Shown in pieces: positions 1-10,483 of a stretch of 64,000 bases of DNA (positions are counted from its first letter, which is position 1; the number at the start of each line of letters is the position of its first letter). Both the position numbers and the translations under genes were made by a program. The notes beneath the pieces were generated by a model, which saw only the letters and a program-made list of their open reading frames with translations, did no database searches and was not told the DNA's origin. This DNA is from Ascochyta rabiei (taxonomy: Eukaryota > Ascomycota > Dothideomycetes > Pleosporales > Didymellaceae): the NCBI RefSeq assembly GCF_004011695.2, contig NC_082405.1, positions 1,054,001 through 1,118,000 on the forward strand. The letters run 5' to 3'.

Positions 1-458
1 CACTCTCTCGCCAGGTTTGGGTTGCCCTTCAGCGCCTCATCGAAGATCTTGTCCAGGTTCGCTGGGTTGTCCTCATCGTCAGGCTCCCAGTATTCGTCAG
101 CAATGGCGTCGATCTCGACTTCGTGATCCTTCTCGTCTTGACGGCTGCCACGTGCGTTGAACTTCCTGTACAGCTTCTCAAAAGCAGCGCGCTCAGAGCC
201 GGTGATTGTTGTTTTGCGCGCGGGCTCCAGGTCGTCGAGCGCCGGAGGCAGGTCGTCTTTGTCCTCAAAAGGAATGTCTTCGACAGCTGCTGCGTCATCT
301 GGACGACTGTAGCGCGAGATGTTGCGACGTGCGATAGGCTGGGCGGCGGGCTTCCATTGCTGGATCGTGGCTGTCTGGTACAGGAACGGCAAGAGCGTCT
401 TGGTGGTGGGTATACGAGATCGAGAGAGTGCTCGAAGAGTACTTGAGCATGCAGACAT
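1..458 (-). CDS. Putative mitochondrial protein, N-terminal part (truncated by window edge)
   Basis: The reading frame that starts at the ATG ending at 458 and runs off the window start is open for about 152 codons and begins MSACSSTLRALSRSRIPTTK. The first ~55 residues are rich in Ser, Thr, Arg and Leu and poor in acidic residues, which resembles a mitochondrial targeting peptide. A very acidic linker follows (about residues 55-80), then a basic/acidic segment around TITGSERAAFEKLYRKF, then a second acidic stretch. I do not recognise the family; a mitochondrial gene-expression or ribosome-associated protein would fit the architecture, but that is inference. Two other frames are open here (up to 168 codons); I preferred this one because its composition changes in protein-like blocks and it continues to the window edge. 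The remaining gene, including any introns, lies outside. Confidence 0.5.
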   Translation of the reverse strand, partial: MSACSSTLRALSRSRIPTTKTLLPFLYQTATIQQWKPAAQPIARRNISRYSRPDDAAAVEDIPFEDKDDLPPALDDLEPARKTTITGSERAAFEKLYRKFNARGSRQDEKDHEVEIDAIADEYWEPDDEDNPANLDKIFDEALKGNPNLARE

Positions 459-1305
459 TGACAGAGAGAAATGTGGTATGGTGCAAGAGGCGAAACGGTG
501 CAATGGCAACAGGCGATGATGAGGCGTGATCCCAAAACTTTTGGTCGACGCGTTAATCGCGTTAGGCAGGGGTCTAAGCGCGACTTGCTCTATGAAGTAA
601 CTTTCGAACGCCATCGACGACAGGTCAGCACTACCGAACCACCTAGCCAGAACTCGACATGGTCCGTGTCTGACTGGGATCTTGCTGCAGTTTCCGGGTG
701 CATGGTGGATGCACTGGTGAACGTTCTCGCAGCAGAGGTTGCACATTTGCACGGAGCGGCGTCAGACAGGTCATCAAATTGAGTGAGTTTTTGGACTTGT
801 AGAGATGGCCTGTAGACTGCTACTTGGACTCAACAACAACCTCCGACCATTACCATGCTCCAAACTCGAGTCAAACCCAGACAAATCCTTGAAGCAACGC
901 TAAGAAGCCAAGGAAAATGAAGCTAAAATTCAAGTAAAAGCAAGAACGCCCGCTGTCGTCGATTTGGTATATCTCAAGGCTTAACAGCCAGTGGCGCAAT
1001 GCTAACTAATTTCAAGCAAAAATCATCATGCAAATGCTCAACGATTGCGTCGTTGCAAACAGAATGCCGTCTCGGGTATCCGAAATACGAGTGGATCAAG
1101 CCTACTCGGGGTATCATCGAAAGGGGTCCTCTCCATCGGCCAAATCAAATGCGAAACGAGGTGTTGTGTGGTGGTGAACCAAGTTGGAGATGTATATCGT
1201 AGCGCCAGATCAGAAATATTCGTTATGTTGTTCCATGGCCGTAACTTCGTGTGTGAGATGGTTGAGTTGTATAAGGGAGATGCAAGTGTTGAGTTGTGAC
1301 GAGAG
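459..1305. other. Intergenic, 847 bp
   Basis: This lies between the start of the truncated mitochondrial-type gene and the 3' end of the C2H2 gene. It contains only short ORFs without protein-like composition. I see no RNA gene or repeat. Confidence 0.6.
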
Positions 1306-3601
1306 TTAAGATCGGTTCTCAACAGCTTGATGTTCGCCAGTTGCCACAGCCACGAGTGCATCGAGTCGTCTCATGTCATGGACGCCTGCAGGAGGTGACG
1401 GTTGTCCAAGTGTGGTAGGTGCTCTCTCAGGCTCGCGCTGTGGTCTGTAGGTGGAACTAGAACTCGAGTTGGACAGTGTATGGCGATGATACGATTGGTA
1501 GCCGGTATGCAGTGGATGCGGCCTATCCATGATTGAGGCTGCAGGCTTGTATTCGTCCACATGTGTCCCTGGAGGATGTGCTTCAACGAAGCCGTTGCTG
1601 TGCACGATTGCAGGATGGTACTCGCTCATTGTGGTATTTCCAGGGGTTGGGACACCTTCGCTACTGCTGGAGTCCTCGGGAGACGTGCGCTGAATGGCTC
1701 GTACCGGTTGAGTGACTGGTTGACCGGCGGGTTGGCTGACAGGCCCGTTGTACCAAGCTTGTCGCTTGTTTCTGCGAGGCGTAGCAGGCAGTTCCTGAGG
1801 GTTACGCTCGAGCTCAGCCGGATGTATCTGTAGTGGCTGGGGAACATGAGAAGGCTGTTGATGGCTGAAGTAACCATGAGGTGCAGTCATTGGCCGTGTT
1901 GTAGCCGGTTGTCCATTCGGTGGGTACTGCGACCACGACTCACGTGGGGACGCTGATCCGGTAATGTCCAGACGGTTGATGCCCCTTTGCATTGTATCCT
2001 CCCAGGAAACACTCATGCGCTTCCTGTGGCCAACGCCTGGTAGAGGCTCGATGGGTGCATGATAGGTGAGGGGGCGTTGTGGTGCCTCGATATGCACAGG
2101 ACCTTGTTGGGGACGTGATAGAGCTAGTGGAGGAGGCGCGTAGTCGAAACTTTCAATACCAGGAAGTCTAGTTTGCGATGCAGCAGGCTGCGATGTATAC
2201 GACGGACGGTCTGCGTCGGGTGTTTGGTGATACCCAAGCCCGCTGGTCGCTGGTCGCGGTCCCGTGTATGTTCCTGGATGCCAAGTGCGTCGTCTCCAGT
2301 CTGCGTCGGCATTTGATTCCCTCCTCTGTCCAGGGAAGCTCGATACTACTGGACTGCCGTAAACACTACTCTGAGTCGAGAACGTGGAGGCGGCCGAAGA
2401 TTGTAGCGGCGACATGTACGGTGGAGGTACTTGTCCGGGCGGTCCTGAAAAAGGGTTGCTGTTGGACAAGCGGCGTCCAGGTGGTGGACCGGCCCATGAA
2501 ACCGGTCTCGAAGAAGTTGACGCCGGTGACTGAATGGCAGAGCCAAAGTGAGCAGGGCTGCCAGCGACCGTAGAGTATGTAGCTGACGTGGGTGTTGTAG
2601 GGGCGTTTGATTGAGAGTCGTACTCGACGATCTGAGGTCCAGGGCTGCCCATCAGCGGTGGGTTGTAGGCTTCCATGGTCTGAAGCGACAGACGTGCTCT
2701 CGCGGAGTCGTCGCTAGCCATGGCAAGCGGTGGGGGTCGGCGCCGCGAATCTGGAGACTGTGCCACGCTCATGGCGGAAATAGTAGACGTGATGCTCGAA
2801 GTGGAAAGATTTCTGCTATGCCCTCTACTGTGCCCACCCATGCTTCCAAGAGTGTTGGCCCTAGAGCGAGGCCCAGGAGGCCTGACGCGGTCCGTTCTGA
2901 TCTGTCTCTGAAATCGTGTGCCAGTCGCAGCGAGCGATTCCGCGGGTATGTCTTCATTTACGTGGACAGTCTGCGCGTGTTGTCGAAGGTTGTCGAGTCG
3001 TGAGAAGCGCCGAGAGCAGTGGCATTGGAAGGGTCGTTCGCCGGTGTGTTTACTGCCAGTAGTCAGCAAGAGAATGCCCAAAGGTTTGTTCTCGGACGTA
3101 CCGGATGTGTCGGGCCAGGTGCTCGCTTCTTGTGAAGCTTAGGTTGCACGGAGGGAACTCGGTGCAGAAGAAACGCTGGCCTTTTTTCTTCTTTGACGGC
3201 CTGCCACTTTCGCTGGTTGCACTCTCGTTGTCGGAAGCGTCTTTGTCGTCGTCTTCGTCGCCGTCGCCCATTTGCACATCTTCTGCCGCGTCTACGGACT
3301 GCGTCGATGTGTACGACTGCCCTCTGCTCAAGTTGCTTTTGGTCGAAGGGGTCTCACTGAGTTCGCGCGAGGGTGTGAAGGGCGAAGAGGGCAAGGGTCG
3401 CTGTCCAGCGATGCCAATGAAGCTGTTGCGTGTGGGTGTCTTGAGCGAGGGGTCCTCGGCTCTTGTTTCGTCGCCACGCTTCGAGTCTTTGTGGAACCTA
3501 GGGTCTGGTCGTGGGGTGGTAGGGGTTGTTTCTTCGCCAGAGCGTGCTGGTGGCGGCTCGGGCACCGTCAGGGTGGTGTTGACTGCTTGGAAGCTCGACA
3601 T
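1306..3601 (-). CDS. C2H2 zinc-finger transcription factor (two adjacent fingers, Usv1/Rgm1/Rsv-like)
   Basis: The model is two exons, 3601..3102 and 3052..1306, giving 748 aa. The 49-nt intron (3101..3053, GTACGT...CAG) falls inside the zinc-finger region and splicing restores the linker [13 protein letters not shown]. Finger 1 (about residues 143-167) reads FFCTEFPPC...H.ARH and finger 2 (about 172-195) reads FQCHCSRRF...RQHAQTVH with an unusual C-x-C spacing, followed by VNEDIP. Two fingers joined by TGERP are the pattern of fungal stress and carbon-response regulators such as yeast Usv1, Rgm1 and Com2. Upstream is an acidic Asp/Glu stretch (about 110-125) and a basic KKKK cluster just before finger 1 that could be a nuclear localisation signal. 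The ~550-residue C-terminal part is low-complexity, rich in Ser, Pro, Gln and Tyr, as in activation regions. I chose the ATG at 3601 (MSSFQAV) rather than one 37 codons upstream because the upstream residues look untranslated. Confidence 0.85.
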
Positions 3602-4189
3602 GTTGGGCTGGTTCAGCAGCTGTAAGGTGGGGAGAAGGGTCCCGTGTGCCTGTCGAGCTGAGCACTGGGGACGCTGGTGGTCCGGGAGTACGTGTAATGC
3701 GAGCGCACTCAACGGGCGACGACAGCACTCCAGAAGGCAGGCGAACCAGTACCTGAGCGTGAGTGTAGGGACTGTTCCCGGGTGTGGTGACTAGACTGCT
3801 TGGTGTACCGTGGGTCGTGGCTGCTTTGACGCGGGACCAGGAAGGCTGAAACGGATGTGATGACGAATGGAGAGCCGTGTTGTAGTAGCAACATCCGGAC
3901 GCAGCGCGCGAAGAGGGGAAACGCAAACAAAGAAGCGTAGGTCAGAAGCGCCAACCTAGTCGTTGCGTCGTCAGTCGTTGCGTCGTGAGTAGTCAGCGGC
4001 CAGTGGTCAGGCCTTTGCCTCGTGTCGAGAGGTGCAGCGGCGGTGATGATGCGTGAGCGACGGGTGCTCGGAGTTTGGTGGAGGTATGCGATAAGGTGCA
4101 GACGGGTGCCGGGGAGGGGGGCCCCTCTTGGAACGCGGACTCGATGCACGCACGCACGAGCTGGCGCGGGCAGAGGCAAGCAAGTAGAC

Positions 4190-4265
4190 AGGCAAGCAGG
4201 CAGACAGGCAGACAGGCAGACAGGCGGGCAAGCGAGTGTGCGCTGTGCGCTGTGCGCTATGCGCT
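4190..4265. repeat. CAGACAGG octamer tandem repeat followed by TGTGCGC/TATGCGC repeats
   Basis: Three perfect tandem copies of CAGACAGG occur at 4201-4224, with degenerate copies before them. They are followed by four copies of a heptamer (TGTGCGC or TATGCGC) at about 4237-4265. It is a short minisatellite in the upstream region of the C2H2 gene. Confidence 0.8.
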
Positions 4266-4354
4266 ATGGACGGTGGTGCTGGAATGCGGCTCTCAGGTCG
4301 CAGAGAGCTAGCAAGGCCTCTGAAGCCAGGAGACAGTGTCGTGCAGGAAGCAGC

Positions 4355-4380
4355 GGGATTGGGGGATTGGGGGATTGGGG
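4355..4380 (+). repeat. G-rich tandem tract with four G-runs separated by ATT (G-quadruplex-forming motif)
   Basis: The tract has G-runs of 3, 5, 5 and 4 separated each time by ATT. It satisfies the simple G3+N1-7 rule for an intramolecular quadruplex on the plus strand, which is the template strand for the C2H2 gene. Confidence 0.75.
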
Positions 4381-4744
4381 CGCTGCACAAAGATGAGCTG
4401 AACCCCAAGGAAGGGAAGGGCCAAATGGACCGCTGTGCTGGACGGTGGAGGGGTTGGTAAGGCACGGGCAGAGTTAGCGGCTGTATTGTCGCGCCCGCCC
4501 TGATGCTGGCCTGGAAGGCTGGGGTTGGATTTAGAGACCGATCTGCCACCGCTGCCACCACCCAAAGACAGCCTGCTTAGTCGTCCGTGGTGAGCTGCGA
4601 GATCTGCAGCAGACCTCTCGAGTCGCAGACGCGCAGTCGTGCAGACGCGCAGACGTGGCTTGGCTGCAGATGCCCCTCCAAGCCTGTGAGCATACGCCGC
4701 CGAGTCAGTCTCGATGGTGAAAGAAGGCCGGATGCTGATCGCTG

Positions 4745-4880
4745 GACATTGACATTGAACACTGGACATTGAACACTGAACGCTGAATGCTGAATGCTGA
4801 ATGCTGAATGCTGAATGCTGAACGCTGAATGCTGAACGCTGAATGCTAAACACTGAATGCTAACCACTGAATGCTAACCA
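4745..4880. repeat. TGAATGC heptamer minisatellite
   Basis: A tandem array of a 7-bp unit TGAAYGC is most regular from about 4787 to 4850. Degenerate flanks (TGAACAC, TGGACAT, TAACCAC) extend it on both sides. Because 7 is not a multiple of 3, the array reads through in rotating frames and creates the spurious low-complexity ORFs seen here. Confidence 0.85.
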
Positions 4881-6341
4881 AACGCTCATCGTCGTACTGC
4901 ACACTGCACCCCAAGTGCTGAGTAGTGAGTACCTACTGCACTACAGAGTCCCAGCAACTTCGTAACCGGCCATTCTTGCACGCCCCTCGTGCCAGGACCC
5001 ACGGCAGCAGGCTGCTGAGTGCTCACGCAAGCGGGGCTTCTGGATAGTGTCTGCCTCCCGGCATACTACGAACGGACATGCGCCCTTGCCTTGTCCATGT
5101 CGTTTGGCTTAGCTGAGTGCGACCTCCACTTGAAGCTGGCCGTGGCTGGCATGGAGGCGTGCTCGACTTCTGTCGACATGGATGACGAAACCACAACTGC
5201 CACTGCCGCGCTTCACACATGACTACCTGACTGCCCTCGATTACGAGCAACTCTCGTGGACCGCGCCGCCTTATCCCAACAGATGGGCTGCATGCCTTCA
5301 AGGCCCCCCGTAAGCAGACGAGCTGCTGCGAGCCTGGCGTGAATCTCCCTAGCGAAGCTGACCCTCTCCCGACCTAGCAATTGGCTCACCAACCCGGCTC
5401 CTGCAAGCTAGCAGCCTACACAAGCGCCGCTGCAAGGGGGGGCTCGAGTATCACCCCCACATCATCTGTCTTGTACCTTTGTACCTTGCTGAAGCGAACG
5501 ACTAGCAGCCGGTCGTGATAAAACCGGCCTTTGCTCTGGAAAATCCGACTTGTTGTGCCGAGACCAGCACCGCCCGTCGCAGAGTGAGGCTTGCCTCCAC
5601 CGCTCACAGGCCCATCCTCTGGCCTTGCAGACACGAGCGGAAAAATTCGCTTCGGCAGTCCTCAAGGTGTAGGTATGCGCTCTTAGTGACTGGAGCTTCG
5701 ACACTCAAACCCAGATTCGGACGAGCCAAACGTTCCTGGACCTCGAATCGGTGGAACGCTATCAAGCACTAGCCCAGCTTTTGGCAAGTGTTCCCGCGGT
5801 CATCTGATGGCGTTCTTGGACGCGCATCCAGGGCCATGCTCTCTGCCCACGCAGACCTGCCACCGACCAAGTTTGCAGCGTATCACGGTAATGTTGACAT
5901 GCCATCGAGTCAGGGTTGCAATAAATCTCGATATGGTTTCGTCAGCATACATGTACCATGCCACGGTATCGCAGCTGCTCCACGCAAGGAAAGGCAGCCG
6001 GCAAGCTTGATGAAACACTTAGCAGTTATGCGAGCTACCGGCTCATGCAACCTCGCCTTAGCTGGCGAAACAGAAGCAGTGATCAGCCGCCATCAGGTGG
6101 TCCGTGGTGGCGATGGCTGCATGGTGTTGAGTTGCAGAGCTGGGCACTCTCGACCCGCCGGCAGAGGGCTTGACGTTCAAGCAACGACGCGGCACAGCGT
6201 CGCATAGCCTGCCTGACGGGGCCGCGCGCAAAAGTAAGATTCTGGAGACCGTCAGCTGCGCCCAAAAACAATGGTGACTCACCATCGCCCACTGACGCCC
6301 CTACACCATCAAACCTGGTGGTCCACGGACATCGCCGGCGC

Positions 6342-6347
6342 AAAAAA
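6342..6347 (-). terminator. Pol III T6 terminator of tRNA-Cys
   Basis: Six consecutive T on the minus strand begin 7 nt after the discriminator base of tRNA-Cys. This is the usual Pol III stop signal and supports the 3' end and strand. Confidence 0.75.
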
Positions 6348-6354
6348 TCAAGTC

Positions 6355-6493
6355 AGGGCCGAACCGGAGTCGAACCGGTGACTTCGGGATTTACTGCTTT
6401 GGAGGGCTGCAATCCTACACTCTACCACTGTTGGCTGTTAGACGGGGCTTTCAAATATGGTGTTTTGAGATAACTAACCTGAGTTACCGACCC
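6355..6493 (-). tRNA. tRNA-Cys(GCA) with two introns, one in the D-arm
   Basis: Exon segments are 6493..6479, 6427..6407 and 6390..6355. Removing the 51-nt segment 6478..6428 and the 16-nt segment 6406..6391 leaves a 72-nt cloverleaf. The acceptor stem GGGTCGG/TCGGCCC pairs 7 of 7 (two G-U). U8 A9 are present. The D-stem ACTC/GAGT pairs 4 of 4 with D-loop AGTGGTA. The anticodon arm has TAGGA/TCCCG (one A-C mismatch) and loop TT-GCA-G-A. The variable loop is 5 nt, the T-arm ACCGG-TTCGACT-CCGGT is perfect, and the discriminator is U, as expected for tRNA-Cys. The 16-nt intron sits after position 37, the canonical eukaryotic site. The D-arm intron is not canonical. Read without it, the sequence just upstream of the D-loop cannot pair with the 3' acceptor strand and a scanner would call it a pseudogene. 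Confidence 0.8.
6428..6478 (-). other. GT-AG intron inside the D-arm of tRNA-Cys
   Basis: The 51-nt segment begins GTTAGT, ends CAACAG, and has CTAAC at 6441..6437, with the presumptive branch A 10 nt from the 3' end. These are the signals of the mRNA introns in this window. Exon 1 ends in CAG and the intron ends in CAG, so the junction is ambiguous over 3 nt, between positions 12/13 and 15/16 of the tRNA. It shares no obvious sequence with the corresponding intron of tRNA-Gln. Confidence 0.75.
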
Positions 6494-7708
6494 GTTGGTA
6501 GATGTTGATGCAGGAATCTTGAATATCAAATTATATAATTCCTTTGAAAATTGGGGACCACTCCTGGTCTAGCGGGCACCCTTGCAATACATCTCCACTC
6601 ATCGGTCGTCGAACACAGCATTCCGATCACCCCTTCGTAATGCTGCCATACCCAACAGCGACAGGATAGCAGAAACGTAAAGCAAGGCACTGCAAAGCGC
6701 ACGTGGTCCATGGTGTGGATGAGTAGCAGAGAAAGACGCGCAGTTGGTGACGGCGTCGATTAAACCGCGCTGCAACACCATTACAACAACAGCACATAGC
6801 ATCGCTACCCGAGTATTTCGCCGCGAGAGAGAGAGAGAGAGAGAGAAACGAGACACGCAGGGGAGCTGCAGTGAGAAGGTCCGGTTTTCCCGACCCTAGA
6901 AGTCGTGGTATTGCGGATGCTTGGGGTTGCGCTTACTGCATCGCTGCGCTTGAGCGCTGTGACATCTTCTAACCCTCCGATTGTCACCCAGCTCATACCC
7001 TTCAGCATCCCAGGGCGTCAGTGACGGAAAATTTCACACTGCTGATGCACACTGTGTAGACAACCCCAGCTTTCAGACTTCGAGTCTAGAGGGTTGGGTC
7101 CGGGACTCGTGGAATCTGGGTTTCTATTCTCCACGGCTTGCACCTTCCACGTCTCGTGTGTGGTGTCCTCTCCATCCTCGCATCTGTCGTGCTGTTTTAC
7201 TGTTTTCGGGGGGGAGGAAGTAAGGAAAAGGAGAGAGGGAAAGAGAACATCTTGGCATATCTCGCACGACAGCACGCATGCATCCCAGCGGGTCCAAACA
7301 ACTGCGTTTCAGCATCATGCATGTGGGGGGTGTTGTGGAGCCATGACGGGCGTGGTCGTTCGTAGCACATTGTGCTTGTGCGACGGTGGACAGCCCGCGC
7401 ACAACGTCGGGGTGCGCGATGCGTGAGGTCTGAAGCTCGTGGGGATGCCGAATGGATGTAAGCGCGGGGAGTTGATTAGTTGGGATACCCGATGTGCGAT
7501 GCGGTGTCTGTGTTGCTGACGAGGTTAGTAGCTTGATTTTCTGCCATGTTGATTTCAAACGTGTCTATTGCGAGCATGTTGGTTGCTGATGCTATAGACC
7601 TATGTTCATGACACTTGACCCGCCGCCAACGTCGATTGCGACTCCCAAGTCGCCTACACCGCCTCAGATCATCAGAGGTTACATTTTGACGCAACGCTTC
7701 ATAGATGC
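6494..7708. other. Intergenic, 1.2 kb, with GA microsatellite
   Basis: This spans the tRNA-Cys 5' flank to the SEC24 stop. It contains a (GA)11 run at 6825-6846 and a purine-rich tract around 7198-7245. The short ORFs have no protein-like composition. Confidence 0.6.
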
Positions 7709-10483
7709 TTACTGAACAACCTGCCAAAGATGAGTCAGTCATGGTTGCGAAGTTCTTCATCCGAGCTAAACGTACCTTTTCACGCAGCTTGCTTATCCAC
7801 TGGACAATGCTCTCACCCTGGTCTGCGCGGTCTTCCACGAGTAATGTCTGGGCCCAGAGCTTCAAGCTTGGCTCGCCGTCCTCCTTGATGATGTACAGGC
7901 TGGGCTGAACAATGCTTCCGACGCCCTTGCTCTTGTGGTCTCCGGACTTCTCAACGACGGCTCGTACACGCTCGGAGAAATCGTTGTCAATGGCTGGCAG
8001 AGAGGCCTTTCCCTGCTTGAGTTGTGTGCGGTCCTCAACACCAAAGACATCGCCAAGCAGAGCTGGCACAGTGTCCCGGCCAACCCACAAGAACTGGTTG
8101 ACACCATCGTCGAGCAGGTATAGACCATAGGGAACAATTGACTGCGATGTGAGGTTCATCAGCGGAGGCATTGTGATATGGCCAGTAGTAGGATCAGGGA
8201 TACCAGCATCGTCGGGCATGTCCTGGAGATTGTCAGCTAAGTATGGCAGCGCAAGACACGTCGACTTACATGAAGACTGTAGAAAGCTGGGTAGATGTAC
8301 TGAACGAGCAGACGCAATGGCAGTGTCGAGAGAAGGTCGAGGGCAGCTGATCGAAGATCGGAGGGAATCTGTGCACTCTTTCGCAGACCGACGTTCTTGA
8401 TAAGACCCAAGAACAAAATCGGCAGAGCGCGCAGGTTCTGGGGTAACTGGAGACCACCTCCTCCCATGCTGCCACCTGCCAGCTCTTTCCTGTAGGTCTG
8501 CAAGATCTCAATGATCTTGCCTTGCAGCGCATCGCGAGCAGCGTCCAATCCACTCGACAGAGCACGCTCAGCAGCCTTGTGGGTGAAGTAGGTAGTGATG
8601 GCCTGCGCGTCGGCCGAAGCATATACGTTCGCAAGGTTCTCCGTAGTAGGTACGGCCAGTGTCAAAACCCTGATACGGCGCTGGCCGCTCGAGGTTGTGT
8701 GAAGCACAGCAGCTTGGAGACAGGCAAATGGCTTGCTGATTGTCTCGTCAATCGCGACTTCGATCACGACAGCCTGGTCCCTAGGGTAGGCCGGGAAAGC
8801 GCACAGATCCGAAGAGCGGTTGAAGAAGTTTCCGTAGAATGCAGACATCCTAAGACCGGTTGTGGCACGCACTCGTAGAACAGCCTCGAGGCCGATCTCT
8901 GCAGACAAGTAATCAGCCAACTCCTTGGCAATCTTCATGACGTCTTCCTGCCTGGCAGCATTCCATCCGGGATAGAAGTATGTCTGGCCAGCCGTAAATC
9001 GGGGCAGGTTGCTGAGCGTTGCCACGTCCTGGTATTGAGAGGAGAACAGGAACATGTCGACTGAGACCTGATTCTTAGAGCACTCCACAGCAAACGACTT
9101 GTACCAGTTGTTTGCTGGTTGCAACAGACTAGCCTCCTTTCCAGTGCCGAGTAGAGACTTGTCTTCTCTAGGTGTCAATGCAGCATGCCCAACGTTAGGG
9201 AGCGAAGCGCCAATGACTGTGATCTTTCCTCCAAGAGGCGAGATCAGCTTGTGGGCAGATCGAAGAGCAGAGCCGAGGGCAAATCCAGGAATGTGTGTGT
9301 TCTGGAACATTGCAGGCAGGCGGTCAAGAAAGTTCTCAATGTTGTTGCGGCACTGGCTCAGACTGACAAGCAAGTCTGTAGGCATTGGTAGGTATGGCTC
9401 ATCCAGGTCGGAAACAACAAGCTGGTGGGTATCGTTGTTCTCGCTGCCATCTGGAGGAATAGAGAAGAAGTGCAGGCTTGAGTCCACAGCCATGAAACCA
9501 ATACGTGTCCTGCCGTCCGCGTTAGGTATCCTTTCGAGCGCCTCTTTGATGACCCGTGAAACGACTGCAAGCAGGCCGCTGTTGACTGATGCTTGTGTGC
9601 AGTCCAAGAGGATGTAGTAGCACAGCGGCTGGGGAGGCCGGACCATGTATTCCTGGGGTGCAACGAACTCGGTAACGGCGTAGTTCAGCTCAGGTCTCTG
9701 CCATCGATCCACGCTCTTTTGCTGCGCTGCGTCCCAATCAAAGGCTTGAGGAACGTCGTTTGTCAGGTTGCACATGTTGCACCTCCACCTGTGGCCATGG
9801 TCGAGGAAGGAAACAAATGGGTTGATGTATGCTCGGCATCGTCGGCAACGACTGATGACCTGGTCGTGAACAACGGGCACAGGGTCTTCCGAATCATGCA
9901 AGCTGGCATAAGGGCTGATGACCAGCGCAAATGGCAGCTTACTCTTCTTCAGCAGAGAGTGGTTTGTGGGAATGGTGTTCAGTGTACAGCGCAGGTACTT
10001 GCTCGACTCGTTTGCGAATTCGGAGGGCGTGGCAGCGGCGTTAGCAGGAAGGTTGATTGGCGGCGGGGGGTTGTAGAGCTCGGAGACGTGGAAGGGCTGA
10101 GCGATCAGGTCCGAGGGAAACAGCTGGTTCTGTGAAGCTGCTGTAGCTTGCTGCTGCTGCTGCTGTTGCTGTTGCGGCACTGCCTGGCCTTGCTGAGGGC
10201 CCAAGCCCATCTGGCCAAACTGCTGGCTGAGCGCATTGGGGTCCTGGGCAGCAGGCTGGCCATAGGAGGGAGCTGCTTGATATCCCGGTACTGGCTGTCC
10301 GTATCCTTGTACCGGTGCGGCGCCGTAACCGGGAGCTGGGGCGCCATATCCAGGCGCAGTCGCTCCGTATCCAGGGATAGCTGGCTGAGGGGGAGGAGCT
10401 GCTCCACCAGCATTCAATCCAGCATTGGCTCCGAACTCGTACGCGGCGCCCGCATATCTGTCCCTCTTCTTGCGATCCGCCAT
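7709..10483 (-). CDS. SEC24: COPII coat subunit Sec24
   Basis: Three exons (10483..8270, 8222..7776, 7720..7709) give 890 aa, close to the usual Sec24 length. Sec24 pairs with Sec23 and selects cargo at ER exit sites for COPII vesicles. The N-terminal ~155 residues are disordered, with PGYG repeats (about 36-70) and a nine-Gln run (104-112). A zinc finger has Cys213, Cys216, Cys235 and Cys238 in CRRC...CNMC. It is followed by the trunk domain, beta-sandwich and helical domain, and a C-terminal gelsolin fold containing [15 protein letters not shown]. The introns are 47 nt (8269..8223, GTAAGT) and 55 nt (7775..7721, GTACGT). The second leaves a last exon of only 12 nt encoding VVQ and the stop, so the protein ends LREKVVQ. 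Reading through that intron adds unrelated residues. Confidence 0.96.

Larger units (their letters stand above)
3602..6354. other. Long intergenic region upstream of the C2H2 gene, repeat-rich
   Basis: About 2.7 kb lies between the C2H2 start and tRNA-Cys. The part from 3602 to ~4900 is strongly strand-skewed (pyrimidine-rich on the minus strand) with several simple repeats listed separately. It probably holds the promoter and a long 5' leader of the regulator. Several overlapping ORFs of 100-184 codons occur, but they are rich in Ser, Pro, Ala and Arg and repeat-driven, so I do not call them. From 4900 to 6354 I see nothing supportable. Confidence 0.5.

Noticed and set aside
3709..4853. Three overlapping minus-strand ORFs of 156-184 codons upstream of the C2H2 gene
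   Set aside because: They are low-complexity Ser/Pro/Ala/Arg sequences created by pyrimidine skew and tandem repeats. No splice model joins them to the C2H2 gene in a protein-like way.
6355..6450. tRNA-Cys as a degenerate pseudogene with a mutated 5' half
   Set aside because: This was the first reading, because the bases before TGGTAGAG do not pair with the acceptor. The properly paired 5' half with D-stem was then found 51 nt further upstream with GT-AG ends between, and the same occurs in tRNA-Gln.
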